A stretch of 49,847 nt of DNA from Rhodospirillaceae bacterium (GCA_026709535.1 JAPOST010000138.1:1-49847); one strand, 5' to 3'. Shown: positions 1 through 9,045, counted from the first letter of the stretch. Numbers and translations: made by a program. Notes: a model not told the origin generated them from the sequence alone.

Positions 1-10
1 ACACTTCATC

Positions 11-556
11 ATGGATATCCTCGCCATCACCGGAAGCCTGCGCAGGCAATCCTTCAATTCCAGCTTGGTCCGCGCCGCCGGCGCGGCGGCTCCAGGCGAC
101 ATGGCCGTCAGTCTTTTTAGCAGACTGGGCGAAATCCCGCCCTACAATGACGATGAGAAGGAGCAGGAAATTCCCAAAGCTGTGATTGATCTGGCGGAAC
201 AGATTCGTGCAGCTGACGGTGTCCTCATAGCAACACCAGAATACAATTACGGCGTCCCCGGCGTACTGAAAAACGCCATCGACTGGTTGTCCCGCGTGCC
301 AGAACAGCCATTCAGGGACAAGCCGATTGGCATTCTGGGCGCTGCCATGGGCAATCTTGGCACCGCTCGCGCGCAGTATGACTTGCGTCGCGTTTTCATC
401 TTCCTGGAAGGTCTGGTAATGAATCGGCCAGAAGTGTTCGTTGGCACCGCCCACCAGAAATTTGACGATAGTGGCGCCTTGACCGATGATAATACTCGCG
501 AGTTTCTCACTGACTACATGACCGCCTTTCAAGCTTGGATCGACAAGGTGGGATAA
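11..556 (+). CDS. NADPH-dependent FMN reductase family protein
   Basis: A 181-residue flavodoxin-like reductase of the NADPH-dependent FMN reductase (ChrR/azoreductase) family. Seen: the N-terminal phosphate-binding loop GSLRRQSFN (residues 8-16) that holds the FMN phosphate, and the family hallmark PEYNYGVPGVLKNAIDW around residues 77-93. Length matches the usual 175-190 residues. It has a good ATG and no neighbour closer than 600 bases, so it is probably transcribed alone. Members reduce quinones, chromate, azo dyes or free flavin with NAD(P)H; the physiological substrate cannot be read from sequence. It might supply reduced flavin to the catabolic cluster downstream, but that is only proximity. 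Confidence 0.9.
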   Translation: MDILAITGSLRRQSFNSSLVRAAGAAAPGDMAVSLFSRLGEIPPYNDDEKEQEIPKAVIDLAEQIRAADGVLIATPEYNYGVPGVLKNAIDWLSRVPEQPFRDKPIGILGAAMGNLGTARAQYDLRRVFIFLEGLVMNRPEVFVGTAHQKFDDSGALTDDNTREFLTDYMTAFQAWIDKVG

Positions 557-1163
557 CATCATTTCGCCGCGGAGAAGACGCGATTAGCGAACAATCCGGC
601 GTTCGCGCCGATGTACCCAACGCCGACGCCTACTCATCGACGGAATCTGCACACGTGTTAACGATAGCGCGATCCTCAGTATTTACGCCCACCGATGTAT
701 GGGAGATGCGCCCATTCGTGATGACGATGACGCCATCCATGTGAATTGACTGACAGTCGAATCACCACGCCGAGCGGTCGGCAGCAGCAATACCGAGAAG
801 ATCGCCGCCTGTGTTCTTGCCTGAACGAAACTCAAGAACCAGGTGGTTCAGACCCTTGAGTAATACGGCGCACTCTCACGGCGTTTTGTCAGCTATGGGG
901 CCTGCAAAGTTTGCGACAAGCTGTGGCGGAGAGTATGGGAAAAGTCCAGAGCATGAAACTGCATCTTAAGCCATCTGAGTATCTGTTCCTGCGGCCACGG
1001 GTGGCCTCAATCTCCCGACAGAATACCACAGCGCGAGGCCGCCCGCGACTTTAGGAACAGAGACTAACAACCAAATCCCGGATGTCGCGGCGATTCCGGG
1101 AGAGTATTGGCCAGAGCTTGGTTGTTGCCATACTATATGGGACTGGAAAGACATGGCTCATTG
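557..1163. other. Gene-free stretch upstream of the catabolic cluster
   Basis: About 600 bases with no convincing coding sequence on either strand; short open frames here have no family resemblance. The only small structure noticed is GGCCAC-GG-GTGGCC at 993-1006, a 6-base inverted repeat about 160 bases before the first cluster gene. It could be part of a regulator site, but such a short palindrome is expected by chance in GC-rich DNA. Confidence 0.4.
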
Positions 1164-2453
1164 ATGACCCGTCCTGCCCAAACGCTTGCCGAAAAATTAT
1201 GCGCTCGCGCTGCCGGCCAGGAATCCGTCGAGGCTGGTAAGATTGTTACAGTATCGGTCGACTTGGCGATGATTCACGATTCTGGCGGACCTCGCCGCGT
1301 GGCGCCGATGCTCCAGGAGCTTGGCGTCAGCGTTTGGGATCCAGACCGGATTGTACTGGTTAGCGACCATTACGTTCCAGCCGTCGATTCAGGAACCGCC
1401 GAAATCCTGAACTTTACTCGCAAATGGGCCAGGGAAAACGGTGTGACCGCTTTTCATGACATGCAAGGCATTTGCCATGTTGTACTACCGGAGCGGGGGC
1501 ATCTGAAACCGGGCCTGTTCGTTGTGGGAGGTGACAGTCATTCCACGACCGGCGGCGCCTTCGGCGCCTTCATGATTGGCATCGGCGCGACAGAAATGGC
1601 AGGCGTGCTGGCGACCGGCGAAATCTGGATCAAGGTGCCGCCAACCGTCCGGCTGGAATGGCGGGGTGCGCTGGGTCCTGGCGTGGTCGCGAAGGATATG
1701 ATGCTGGCCATGTGTGCGGCGCTCGGCATGGATGTCGGCAACTACAAAGCCATTGAATTCGGAGGGTCGGCCGTCGACGCGTTGGACATGGAAGCACGGA
1801 TGACCTTATCCAACATGGCTGCCGAACTAGGTGGCAAGGTTGGATTGGTGGCGCCGGACGAAAATACCATTGAATGGCTCTCTGCGCATGGTGTTGCCGT
1901 CGAAAGCGATTGGCTGCGGTGGCGGTCGGACGATGACTCACTCCTGGAAGCGCGACACGTGTTTGATGCCGATGTGCTGATGCCCCAGGTTGCTGCACCG
2001 CACAGTCCCGCTAACGCCGACGATGTCCTTTCCTTCCGCGGCACGATGTTCCATCAGGCATATATCGGAGCCTGTACAGGAGCCAAACTGACCGACTTGC
2101 ACATGGCGGCGGAAGTCTTGCGTGGCCGGACAATTTCAAACGACGTTAGGCTTCTTGTCGCTCCGGCGTCGACCCGGACAACGGCCGCCGCCGCGGCCGA
2201 TGGCACCTTGGCCATACTCACGGAAGCCGGCGCGATCATGATGCCCAGCGGATGCGGCGCTTGCGCCGGGTATGGCGCAGGCGTTTTGGCGGAAGGAGAG
2301 GTTTGCCTGTCGTCCACGGCACGAAACTTCAAGGGTCGAATGGGTCATCCGACATCACAGGTGTATCTGGCCTCTCCTTACACCGTCGCCGCTTCGGCGG
2401 TGGCCGGCAAGATCGCCGACCCGCGCGAATTTCTGCTGGAGATAGCGGCGTGA
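1164..2453 (+). CDS. Aconitase/3-isopropylmalate dehydratase-type large subunit (LeuC/DmdA-like)
   Basis: Large subunit of a [4Fe-4S] hydro-lyase, 429 residues from ATG 1164. Seen: HDSGGPRR near the N-terminus, GGDSHSTTGGAFGAF (substrate/cluster loop), and the three cluster cysteines: C304 in YIGACTGAKL and C364/C367 in SGCGACAGYG. An upstream ATG at 1107 would add 19 unrelated residues, so 1164 is preferred; GGAAAG at 1145-1150 is a weak ribosome site. Its stop overlaps the GTG of the small subunit. Known family reactions: isopropylmalate, citrate, homoaconitate or 2,3-dimethylmalate dehydration. No leuA, leuB or citrate synthase lies nearby and the next genes are a small subunit and an ICL-family lyase, so a catabolic role (2,3-dimethylmalate dehydratase-like) is inferred rather than leucine synthesis. 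Confidence 0.88.
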   Translation: MTRPAQTLAEKLCARAAGQESVEAGKIVTVSVDLAMIHDSGGPRRVAPMLQELGVSVWDPDRIVLVSDHYVPAVDSGTAEILNFTRKWARENGVTAFHDMQGICHVVLPERGHLKPGLFVVGGDSHSTTGGAFGAFMIGIGATEMAGVLATGEIWIKVPPTVRLEWRGALGPGVVAKDMMLAMCAALGMDVGNYKAIEFGGSAVDALDMEARMTLSNMAAELGGKVGLVAPDENTIEWLSAHGVAVESDWLRWRSDDDSLLEARHVFDADVLMPQVAAPHSPANADDVLSFRGTMFHQAYIGACTGAKLTDLHMAAEVLRGRTISNDVRLLVAPASTRTTAAAAADGTLAILTEAGAIMMPSGCGACAGYGAGVLAEGEVCLSSTARNFKGRMGHPTSQVYLASPYTVAASAVAGKIADPREFLLEIAA

Positions 2454-2944
2454 GCGACGCGCGCGCATGGTGTTTTGGCGACGATGTCGATACCGACATC
2501 TTGGCGCCAGGCCTTTATATGAAGGGTGGTATCGAAAGCTTGGCGGCCCATTGCCTGGAAACCTTGGACCCCGACTTTGCGGCTGACCTTCAACCGGGCG
2601 ACATCATCGTTGCGGGCTGCAATTTCGGCATGGGCTCCTCGCGAGAGCAGGCGGTCATGGCGCTCAATCATCTCAATGTTGGCGCCGTGGTGGCAGAGAG
2701 CTTTGCGCGGATCTTCTTCCGGAACGCTATAAACCTCGCTTTGCCGGTTGTCACTTGCGCCGAGGCCCGCTCGATAGCGCCAGGCGACCGGCTTTGCCTC
2801 GACCCTGCGAGAGGGGTGCTGGAAAACCGCACTCAACACAGGGTATTGGCTTGCGAACCGATCCCGGCGCATCTGCTGGTCATGATTGCGGACGGTGGGT
2901 TGCTGCCGCACCTGAAGAAGAAGCTGAAGGCGCGTGTTGCGTGA
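2450..2944 (+). CDS. Aconitase-type small subunit (LeuD/DmdB-like)
   Basis: Swivelling small subunit that closes over the large subunit's iron-sulfur site. The GTG at 2450 overlaps the previous stop (GTGA), giving 164 residues, the usual length of the short LeuD class. Seen: FGDDVDTDILAPGLYM at the N-terminus and GCNFGMGSSREQA around residues 61-73, the substrate-specificity and phosphate/carboxylate loop. An in-frame extension upstream to 2252 lies wholly inside the large-subunit gene and is rejected. Coupled translation with both neighbours argues for a stable complex of large and small subunits and for a product handed to the lyase. Exact substrate is not decided by sequence. Confidence 0.88.
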   Translation: MSDARAWCFGDDVDTDILAPGLYMKGGIESLAAHCLETLDPDFAADLQPGDIIVAGCNFGMGSSREQAVMALNHLNVGAVVAESFARIFFRNAINLALPVVTCAEARSIAPGDRLCLDPARGVLENRTQHRVLACEPIPAHLLVMIADGGLLPHLKKKLKARVA

Positions 2945-3798
2945 CTGTTCTCCGCGATCTCGTAGACGAACCAGACATCCTGTTGGCGCCGGGCATCTTC
3001 GATGCTTTGACCGGTCATGTGGCTGAGCGCACCGGTTTTCGGGCGGCTTATTTGAGTGGCGCGTCCGTGGCCTATACCCGGTTCGGCCGGCCAGATGTCG
3101 GTCTGGTTTGCATGAGTGAAGTCGCTGACACCTTGGCCGCTATCCGGGATCGCATCACCATTCCGGTCATCGTGGACGGAGATACGGGCTTTGGAAATGC
3201 CCTGAACGTTATTCGCACCGTGAAGCTTTTTGCCCGGTTCGGTGCGTCGGCTATCCAGCTTGAGGATCAATCTCTGCCGAAACGCTGTGGGCATCTGAAC
3301 GAGAAACGTCTGGTGCCGATGGACGAGATGGTCGGCAAGGTCAAGGCGGCGCTGGATGCCCGGCCGTCGGAAGACATCCTGATTGTTGCACGAACCGATG
3401 CGGTCGCCGTCGAGGGGCTGGATGCCGCTCTGGACCGTGCAGCGGCCTACAGGGATGCTGGCGCAGACATCCTGTTCGTCGAAGCCCTGCGATCCGGAAA
3501 TGAAATCGAAGCCGCGATGAACCGCCTTGGCGGTACCGTCCCGCTATTGGCAAACATGGTCGAGGGCGGCAGGACTCCGATCATGTCGGCGGCGAATCTC
3601 CAGCGATTGGGCTATAGCGTCGTGATCTTTCCTGGCGGTCTGGTAAGGGCATTGACCAAGACGATGGAGGAATATTTTTCCAGTCTCTATGAACACGGGA
3701 CGACCAAACCGTTCCGCGACCGGATGTTGGACTTCGAACAGTTGAACGACGTGGTCGGAACCCAGAACATGCTGGAGTTCGGAAGACGCTATGAGTGA
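2941..3798 (+). CDS. Isocitrate lyase/PEP mutase family C-C lyase (2,3-dimethylmalate lyase or methylisocitrate lyase-like)
   Basis: A 285-residue TIM-barrel lyase. The GTG at 2941 overlaps the small-subunit stop. Seen: PGIFDALT near the N-terminus, VDGDTGFG (Mg-binding acidic loop, near residues 79-86) and the flexible active-site loop PKRCGH with catalytic Cys116. Family members cleave 2-methylisocitrate, 2,3-dimethylmalate or oxaloacetate; the conserved KRCGH argues for a true lyase rather than a phosphonate mutase. Coming directly after an aconitase-type pair, it most economically cleaves the hydrated dicarboxylate to pyruvate (or glyoxylate) plus a small acid. No prpC or prpD is present, so the methylcitrate cycle is less likely. 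Its last 8 bases overlap hyuB. Confidence 0.85.
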   Translation: MTVLRDLVDEPDILLAPGIFDALTGHVAERTGFRAAYLSGASVAYTRFGRPDVGLVCMSEVADTLAAIRDRITIPVIVDGDTGFGNALNVIRTVKLFARFGASAIQLEDQSLPKRCGHLNEKRLVPMDEMVGKVKAALDARPSEDILIVARTDAVAVEGLDAALDRAAAYRDAGADILFVEALRSGNEIEAAMNRLGGTVPLLANMVEGGRTPIMSAANLQRLGYSVVIFPGGLVRALTKTMEEYFSSLYEHGTTKPFRDRMLDFEQLNDVVGTQNMLEFGRRYE

Positions 3799-5572
3799 TT
3801 CTCCCATGTCCGGACAGGTCGATGATTCTGATGCCAGCAAAAAACCTCTTGATCCCGTGACTCTTGCGGTTCTGAAAGGCCGCCTGGAGCAGATCGCGGA
3901 TGAGATGGACGCTACCCTCTTCCGCAGCGCCTTCAACCCGATCATTGCAGAAGCACATGACGCCTCCCACGGCATCTACGACGCCGTGACCGGTGACACG
4001 CTAATCCAGGGAAAGCTGGGGCTTCCGATCTTCGTTGGCGCTATGGCCTTCGCCGTCAAGCTGGTGATCGACAAGGAAGACAAGAGCGCTGAGGAAGACG
4101 GCGATGTCTGGATATTCAACGACCCTTACGAGGGCGGCACGCACTTGTCTGATTTCAAGCTGGTTCGACCGTTCTACTACAACGACAACCGGTTTTGTTA
4201 TCTGGCCTCTGTCGGCCACTGGCATGATGTCGGCGGCAACGTGCCGGGCAACTACAATCCATCAGCCACCGAGTGTTACCAGGAGGGCATGCTGATTCCG
4301 CCGGTCCGGTTGTACCGCAAGGGCGAATTACAACAAGATATCGTCGACATTTGCCTTGCCAATTCGCGGCAGCCTGGGAGTGCGTATGGCGACCTGTTCG
4401 GCCAGGTGAACGCGCTGGATCTGGGGGTCGAACGGTTGACTGCGCTGTTAGACGAGTATGGCACCGACACTGTTCGGCAAGCCCTTGCCGAGTTGAAGGC
4501 GCGCGCCGCGACCCTGATGCGGGCCAACATCGCCGATGTGCCGGATGGCGTCTATTCCGCGGACGACTGGCTCGACAATGACGGCATCACTGACGAACCG
4601 CTGAAGATTGCGCTCGATATTCGGGTAAATGGCCATCGGATGACCTTGGATTTCTCGCGCTCAGCGAACCAGTGTTCCGGGCCGGTGAATATCTCCCGTT
4701 CGACGGCGATCGCCAGCTGCTATGTGGCGCTGAAACATGTCTTCAACGATGTGCCTGCCAACGCTGGCTGCCTGGATCCTGTTGATTTTGTCATTCCCGA
4801 AGGTTCGATCCTGTCAGCGGAGCGGCCCAAGCCTGTCGGTGGCTATACGGAAACTATCCTGCGCGTGATCGATACGATTTTCGCCGCGCTGTCGAGAGCC
4901 GTGCCGAACCGGGTCAACGGCTGTGCCTATGGTACGATCAATGCCCTGTCTCTGGCCGGTCATCGGAAGGACGGTAGCCGTTGGGTGATGTTCTCTTTCT
5001 TTGGTGGCGGCCACGGCGGCCACCCGGATGGTGATGGTCTGAATCACGGTAACGCCCCGATTTCCATGGCGACGATCCCGCCCGTGGAAATCATGGAAGC
5101 AGCCTATCCGGTCATGTTCACCCAATGGGCCTTGCGACCGGACAGCGGCGGCGCTGGACGCAGCCGCGGCGGTCTGGGCGCGATTTACGAGCTCGAGCTA
5201 TTGGAGGAACAAGCCGATGTCTTCTTGTTCGGAGAACGCGGCCGTTATCCCCCGCCAGGCGTTCTGGGTGGCGCCGACGGTGCCATGAATGAATTTTTCT
5301 ACCAGCAAGATAACGGTGAGCAAGCGCCGCCGATGGCCAGCAAGATGACCGGTATCAAAATCCGGAAGGGACATCGAATCCGCATCAGATCTCCCGGCGG
5401 TGGCGGCTACGGGCCGGCACGGGAGCGGGCAATCGAGGCGGTTGCCCGGGATGTGCGGCTAGGTTACGTCAGTGCTCACCACGCACGGAATCTCTACGGC
5501 GTGGGTGTTAATGACGAAGGGGACATAGACGAGGCAGAGACTGCTTTATTGCGTGCGGCGCTCTCAGAATAA
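3791..5572 (+). CDS. Hydantoinase B/oxoprolinase family protein (HyuB-like)
   Basis: A 593-residue HyuB-family subunit. Its start ATG 3791 lies inside the lyase gene (8-base overlap), so it is the fourth translationally coupled gene. Seen: DPVTLAVLKGRLEQIADEM and RSAFNPII early on, then NDPYEGGTHLSDF and SVGHWHDVGG, whose His/Asp residues form the metal site in this family, and a glycine-rich C-terminus (SPGGGGYGPA). HyuB works with HyuA in ATP-dependent opening of N-methylhydantoin, 5-oxoproline or caprolactam; related pairs are the acetone and acetophenone carboxylases. The HyuA partner follows after 264 bases. Which ring or ketone it acts on is unknown. Confidence 0.9.
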   Translation: MSDSPMSGQVDDSDASKKPLDPVTLAVLKGRLEQIADEMDATLFRSAFNPIIAEAHDASHGIYDAVTGDTLIQGKLGLPIFVGAMAFAVKLVIDKEDKSAEEDGDVWIFNDPYEGGTHLSDFKLVRPFYYNDNRFCYLASVGHWHDVGGNVPGNYNPSATECYQEGMLIPPVRLYRKGELQQDIVDICLANSRQPGSAYGDLFGQVNALDLGVERLTALLDEYGTDTVRQALAELKARAATLMRANIADVPDGVYSADDWLDNDGITDEPLKIALDIRVNGHRMTLDFSRSANQCSGPVNISRSTAIASCYVALKHVFNDVPANAGCLDPVDFVIPEGSILSAERPKPVGGYTETILRVIDTIFAALSRAVPNRVNGCAYGTINALSLAGHRKDGSRWVMFSFFGGGHGGHPDGDGLNHGNAPISMATIPPVEIMEAAYPVMFTQWALRPDSGGAGRSRGGLGAIYELELLEEQADVFLFGERGRYPPPGVLGGADGAMNEFFYQQDNGEQAPPMASKMTGIKIRKGHRIRIRSPGGGGYGPARERAIEAVARDVRLGYVSAHHARNLYGVGVNDEGDIDEAETALLRAALSE

Positions 5573-5836
5573 CCGCTCCCGTTGAGCCGTGTGCATCGAT
5601 ATTGGCGATATCGGCCGTAGCTCCTTTCCAATGCAAGTTGCTTATGTTTCGTGTGTGGCCGCACTTGTTGGCGCAATCACCAGCGCATTCGGCTTGTCGA
5701 AGCCGTCACGATTTCATGGCTGGTCGGGGGGCTGCGGAGGACTTTGGGCGACACGGACGGCTTTCCATTGCAGCGGGTCCTCTTGGGATACGCTTATGCT
5801 AACCCGAATCTGCTAAGTGTAGCTTAGGTCATCTTC
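5573..5836. other. hyuB-hyuA spacer
   Basis: 264 bases between two genes whose products normally form one enzyme. No coding sequence is supported. A small inverted repeat CGATAT-TGGCG-ATATCG lies at 5597-5613. The gap breaks the otherwise overlapping cluster, so hyuA and the hydrolase may have their own promoter here. Confidence 0.4.
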
Positions 5837-7936
5837 ATGTCACAAAATACTGAAATGAGAATAGAAAGCTCCAAAGCGAGAGGTCCGATCTGCATTGGAG
5901 TGGATGTGGGCGGCACCTTCACTGATCTGTTTTTCTTTGATGAAATCTCGGGCATATGCCAACTGGCCAAGGTTCCCTCCACGCCAGCTAACCAGTCTAT
6001 TGGCTTCATGGACGGAATCGCCCGACGGGTGAGTGATCTCAAGACGGTCAAGACCATCGTCCATGGCACAACAGTTGGCACCAATGCTCTCCTGGAAAGG
6101 AAGGGCGCGCCCACCGGCATCATTACGACCCTGGGTTTTCGCGACATCCTGGAAATGCGCCGCCGCGACCGGCCGCACACATGGGGCCTTTGGGGCATGT
6201 TCGACCCCGTGGTGCCGCGAGACCGCCGCCTTGGCGTGCCCGAGAGAACACTGGCGGACGGTACAGTCCATACCCCCGTGGACATTGAAGCAGTGACCGC
6301 TGCTGCTCGAACCCTGATCAAGAGGGGTGCTGAGGCAATAGTCGTCTTTTTCGTTAACGCCCATGCCAATCCCGCCAACGAGCAAACTGCGCTGGCGGCG
6401 ATTCGAGAAGTCTGGCCGAACGATCATATCGTTGCATCTAACGAGATCCTGCCCGAAATCCGGGAGTTTGAACGAGCATCGACCACTACCCTGAACGCCA
6501 GTCTCCAGCCTGTTGTCGGCGCGTATCTGGCCTCGCTGGAAGACCGCCTGAGCGATGCCGGATTTGCCGGCCAGTTGCTGGTCGTCCAGTCCAATGGCGG
6601 TGTCATGACAGTGGAAACCGCCAAGCGCCGCCCGATCCGAACAGCACTGTCTGGGCCTTCGGCTGGTGTGATCGCTGGCGGGCATATTGCTCGCGCTGCC
6701 GGTTTCCCGAACGTCATCACCGGCGATATGGGCGGTACCAGCTTCGACGTGGCGCTGATCGTTGGCGGCAAGAGTACGCTGGCTGCCCAAACGACCATCG
6801 ATTTCGGTATGGTCGTCCGGACACCGATGATCGAAATAACAACCATCGGCGCAGGTGGCGGCTCCATCGCCTGGGTTGATCACAGCGGCTTGCTGCAGAT
6901 CGGGCCAGAAAGCACTGGCGCCGATCCCGGGCCAGTCTGCTATGGCCTTGGCAACGACCAGCCGACAGTAACGGATGCGAATGTCGTGCTGGGCCGGATC
7001 AATGCCGCCAGCCCCATCGGCGGCAAACTGGATCAATTGGATGTGGACGGTGCCCATGCGGCGCTGGAGAAACATGTCGGCGCGCCGTTAGGGCTGGATT
7101 CAGAAGAGGCGGCGGAAGCCGTGATCCGAGTTGCCAATGGCGCGATGGCTGGCGCGATCCGGCTGGTTTCTATCGAGCGCGGCCACGATCCTGCCAATTT
7201 TGCCCTGATGCCGTTCGGCGGCGGCGGCGGTTTGCACGCTGGCGCATTGATCCAGGATGTCGGGTTGGCGCAAGCGCTGGTGCCCCGTTTTCCAGGCGTG
7301 ACCAGTGCCTTGGGCTGCATTATCGCCGACATGCGGCACGATTTTGTCAGGACCCTCAACCGACCGCTGGATGCGGTGGACATTTCCGCCCTCAATGCCG
7401 AGATCACCGCCATTGCCAGAGAAGGCACCGACTTGCTGGCTGTCGGCGGTGCCACGTTTGAGGCGCAAGATATCCTGGTTGAATTTGACATGTCTTACAT
7501 GGGTCAGACCCATACCGTCGTCACGCCTGTTGATTCGGACGCGAGCGCGATTGCCCGCACCGTGACCGTCGACGATATTCGCAGCGCCTTCGAACAGGCT
7601 TATCGGCGGATCTACGGCCACTTGCTCGACGACGTGCCGATCCGCGTACTGAACCTTCGCATGGCTGTGATTGGCAAACGGCCAGCTTTTGACCTGACGG
7701 CTCTACGACCAGCGGATGGCTTGACCGTCCCGGCCGCCAGGACCGGAAGGCGCTCGGTTCGTGCCCTTGGCGCATGGCGCGAGACGCTGATTTTTGATCG
7801 GTTGCAACTGCCGGTCGGCGCGGTGATTCCGGGACCCGCCATTCTGGAACAGACGGACACGACGATCTTTGTCGATCCCGGGCTTCAGGCGCGAGTAGAC
7901 AATTTCGGCAACGTCGTGCTGGAACGGGCGGCATGA
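5837..7936 (+). CDS. Hydantoinase A/oxoprolinase family protein (HyuA-like, ATP-binding subunit)
   Basis: A 699-residue HyuA-family protein with the ATPase fold of the hsp70/actin/sugar-kinase superfamily. Seen: the first phosphate loop GVDVGGTFTDLFFF (residues ~17-30), VHGTTVGTNALLERKG, the second domain with GDMGGTSFDV and GAGGGSIAW, then GADPGPVCYG and VTDANVVLGR, all in family order and at full length. It activates the substrate with ATP while HyuB completes ring opening or carboxylation. The stop overlaps the start of the next gene (ATGA), tying it to the isochorismatase-fold hydrolase. It could instead belong to a carboxylase complex; no third small subunit typical of acetone carboxylase is seen, which favours hydantoinase or oxoprolinase chemistry. 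Confidence 0.9.
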   Translation: MSQNTEMRIESSKARGPICIGVDVGGTFTDLFFFDEISGICQLAKVPSTPANQSIGFMDGIARRVSDLKTVKTIVHGTTVGTNALLERKGAPTGIITTLGFRDILEMRRRDRPHTWGLWGMFDPVVPRDRRLGVPERTLADGTVHTPVDIEAVTAAARTLIKRGAEAIVVFFVNAHANPANEQTALAAIREVWPNDHIVASNEILPEIREFERASTTTLNASLQPVVGAYLASLEDRLSDAGFAGQLLVVQSNGGVMTVETAKRRPIRTALSGPSAGVIAGGHIARAAGFPNVITGDMGGTSFDVALIVGGKSTLAAQTTIDFGMVVRTPMIEITTIGAGGGSIAWVDHSGLLQIGPESTGADPGPVCYGLGNDQPTVTDANVVLGRINAASPIGGKLDQLDVDGAHAALEKHVGAPLGLDSEEAAEAVIRVANGAMAGAIRLVSIERGHDPANFALMPFGGGGGLHAGALIQDVGLAQALVPRFPGVTSALGCIIADMRHDFVRTLNRPLDAVDISALNAEITAIAREGTDLLAVGGATFEAQDILVEFDMSYMGQTHTVVTPVDSDASAIARTVTVDDIRSAFEQAYRRIYGHLLDDVPIRVLNLRMAVIGKRPAFDLTALRPADGLTVPAARTGRRSVRALGAWRETLIFDRLQLPVGAVIPGPAILEQTDTTIFVDPGLQARVDNFGNVVLERAA

Positions 7937-8547
7937 ATATCGGTGTGCTTGATCCTCAGACGACTGCCTTGCTGCTGGTCGACATGCAGAATGATTTCTT
8001 GCACGACGATGGTGCCTATGCACGTGCTGGAACTGTAGCAGATGAAATCACGGCATTGCCGGAGCGGGTTGGTCGCGTGGTCGATGCGGTCCGCACCTGG
8101 GGCGGCTGGATCGTGGCGACACAATTTACCTTGGTACCCGGCAAGGACGGTACACCCTTGATTTCTCCGCATCTGAAGAAACTGCGTCCCTTCCTGACAA
8201 AAGGAGATTTTGCACCTGGCAGTTTCGGACAGGACATTCTTGAGTTGTTTCATCCGGTCGACCTTAAGGTCGAAAAAGTGGCTTTCGACGCCTTTTATCA
8301 GTCCCGCTTGGAGTTCACGTTGAAAAAAACGAAAATCTCAACCCTCATCTTCGCTGGAATCGTGACCAATGGCGGCATCGCCTCGACCCTGCGGGGCGCC
8401 CACGTACGGGACTTTGCCACCATCCTGCTGAGCGACGGCTGTGCTGCCTTCAGCCGCCAAACACATGATACTTCGATTGCATCTCTTTCGTCCATCACGC
8501 CGGTCATGACCTGCGCCACCTTTATCGAAGTACTTGCTGACGGATAG
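7933..8547 (+). CDS. Isochorismatase-fold hydrolase lacking the catalytic cysteine
   Basis: A 204-residue isochorismatase-like protein, ATG 7933 overlapping the hyuA stop. Seen: LLLVDMQNDF with the conserved Asp17, and EKVAFDAFYQS with the conserved Lys115. The usual nucleophile motif TN-x-C-V-x-ST reads TNGGIAST here, so the cysteine position (residue 148) is Gly; the codons at 8365-8382 are unambiguous. Amidase members (nicotinamidase, N-carbamoylsarcosine amidase, maleamate amidohydrolase) need that Cys, while true isochorismatases of the PhzD type have Gly there. So it is unlikely to be a thiol amidase as the hydantoinase context would suggest; it may hydrolyse an enol ether, or have lost activity. 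Confidence 0.85.
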   Translation: MNIGVLDPQTTALLLVDMQNDFLHDDGAYARAGTVADEITALPERVGRVVDAVRTWGGWIVATQFTLVPGKDGTPLISPHLKKLRPFLTKGDFAPGSFGQDILELFHPVDLKVEKVAFDAFYQSRLEFTLKKTKISTLIFAGIVTNGGIASTLRGAHVRDFATILLSDGCAAFSRQTHDTSIASLSSITPVMTCATFIEVLADG

Positions 8548-8550
8548 ATC

Positions 8551-9045
8551 GTGGGCTACCCCCGCCTTATGAGCCTAGGCGCAATTCGTTCGACCGATCT
8601 TTCCCGGAAGAGGCGCCGACTGCTCATCGACAAGGATTGTATTCTGGAGCGCACAGACCCTTTCGATCAGGTTCTTGGCGGCACGTTGTTGAAACTCGGT
8701 TTCGTCTTTGCTCGGTTTAGGACTGCTGGCCTTTCAGTTTTCACTTTCAGATCCACTGGTTGTCCATCCTGTGGAAAGCTGACAATGAACTGTCCTTCCG
8801 GCAGTGTGTCCTGTCGACGCGCAGTTGACCGCTACTCTCGTCATTACCATCCAGAAGAAGTCCATGATGGCGCCGCGCCGATGAGGTGGCCTGACGATGT
8901 CCGGATTGAAGCCGCGATTTGTGACTCGAAGCGGGAAATCCTGGTATCGTCTGCGCTTGCTCCGCTGCCGCTCCACCTCACCACGGGTGCCGGGCGAGTG
9001 CGCCTCTGGATGGACCGTAAAGGACGGCTGGTGTCCGCGCCGTAA
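8551..9045 (+). pseudogene. Possible decayed hypothetical gene
   Basis: An open frame (GTG, 164 codons) fills the space between the hydrolase and the EamA gene and stops 2 bases before the latter. The last ~50 residues (WPDDVRIEAA ... LPLHLTTGAG RVRLWMD) look like a real beta-rich C-terminus, but the first two thirds have odd composition, and protein-like stretches (e.g. FSLSDPLVVHPVES) appear in another frame. I read this as a gene damaged by frameshifts; no family or function can be assigned. A genuine small orphan protein is the alternative. Confidence 0.3.

Noticed and set aside
5840..7075. Long open frame (411 codons) on the minus strand inside hyuA
   Set aside because: It is antisense to a full-length gene with clear motifs and its translation has no domain signatures; long antisense frames are common in GC-rich genes.
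8545..8551. TAGATCG at the stop of the isochorismatase-like gene, the same heptamer that starts both dispersed repeats
   Set aside because: The match ends after seven bases; the following sequence does not align with the repeat, so it is probably chance.
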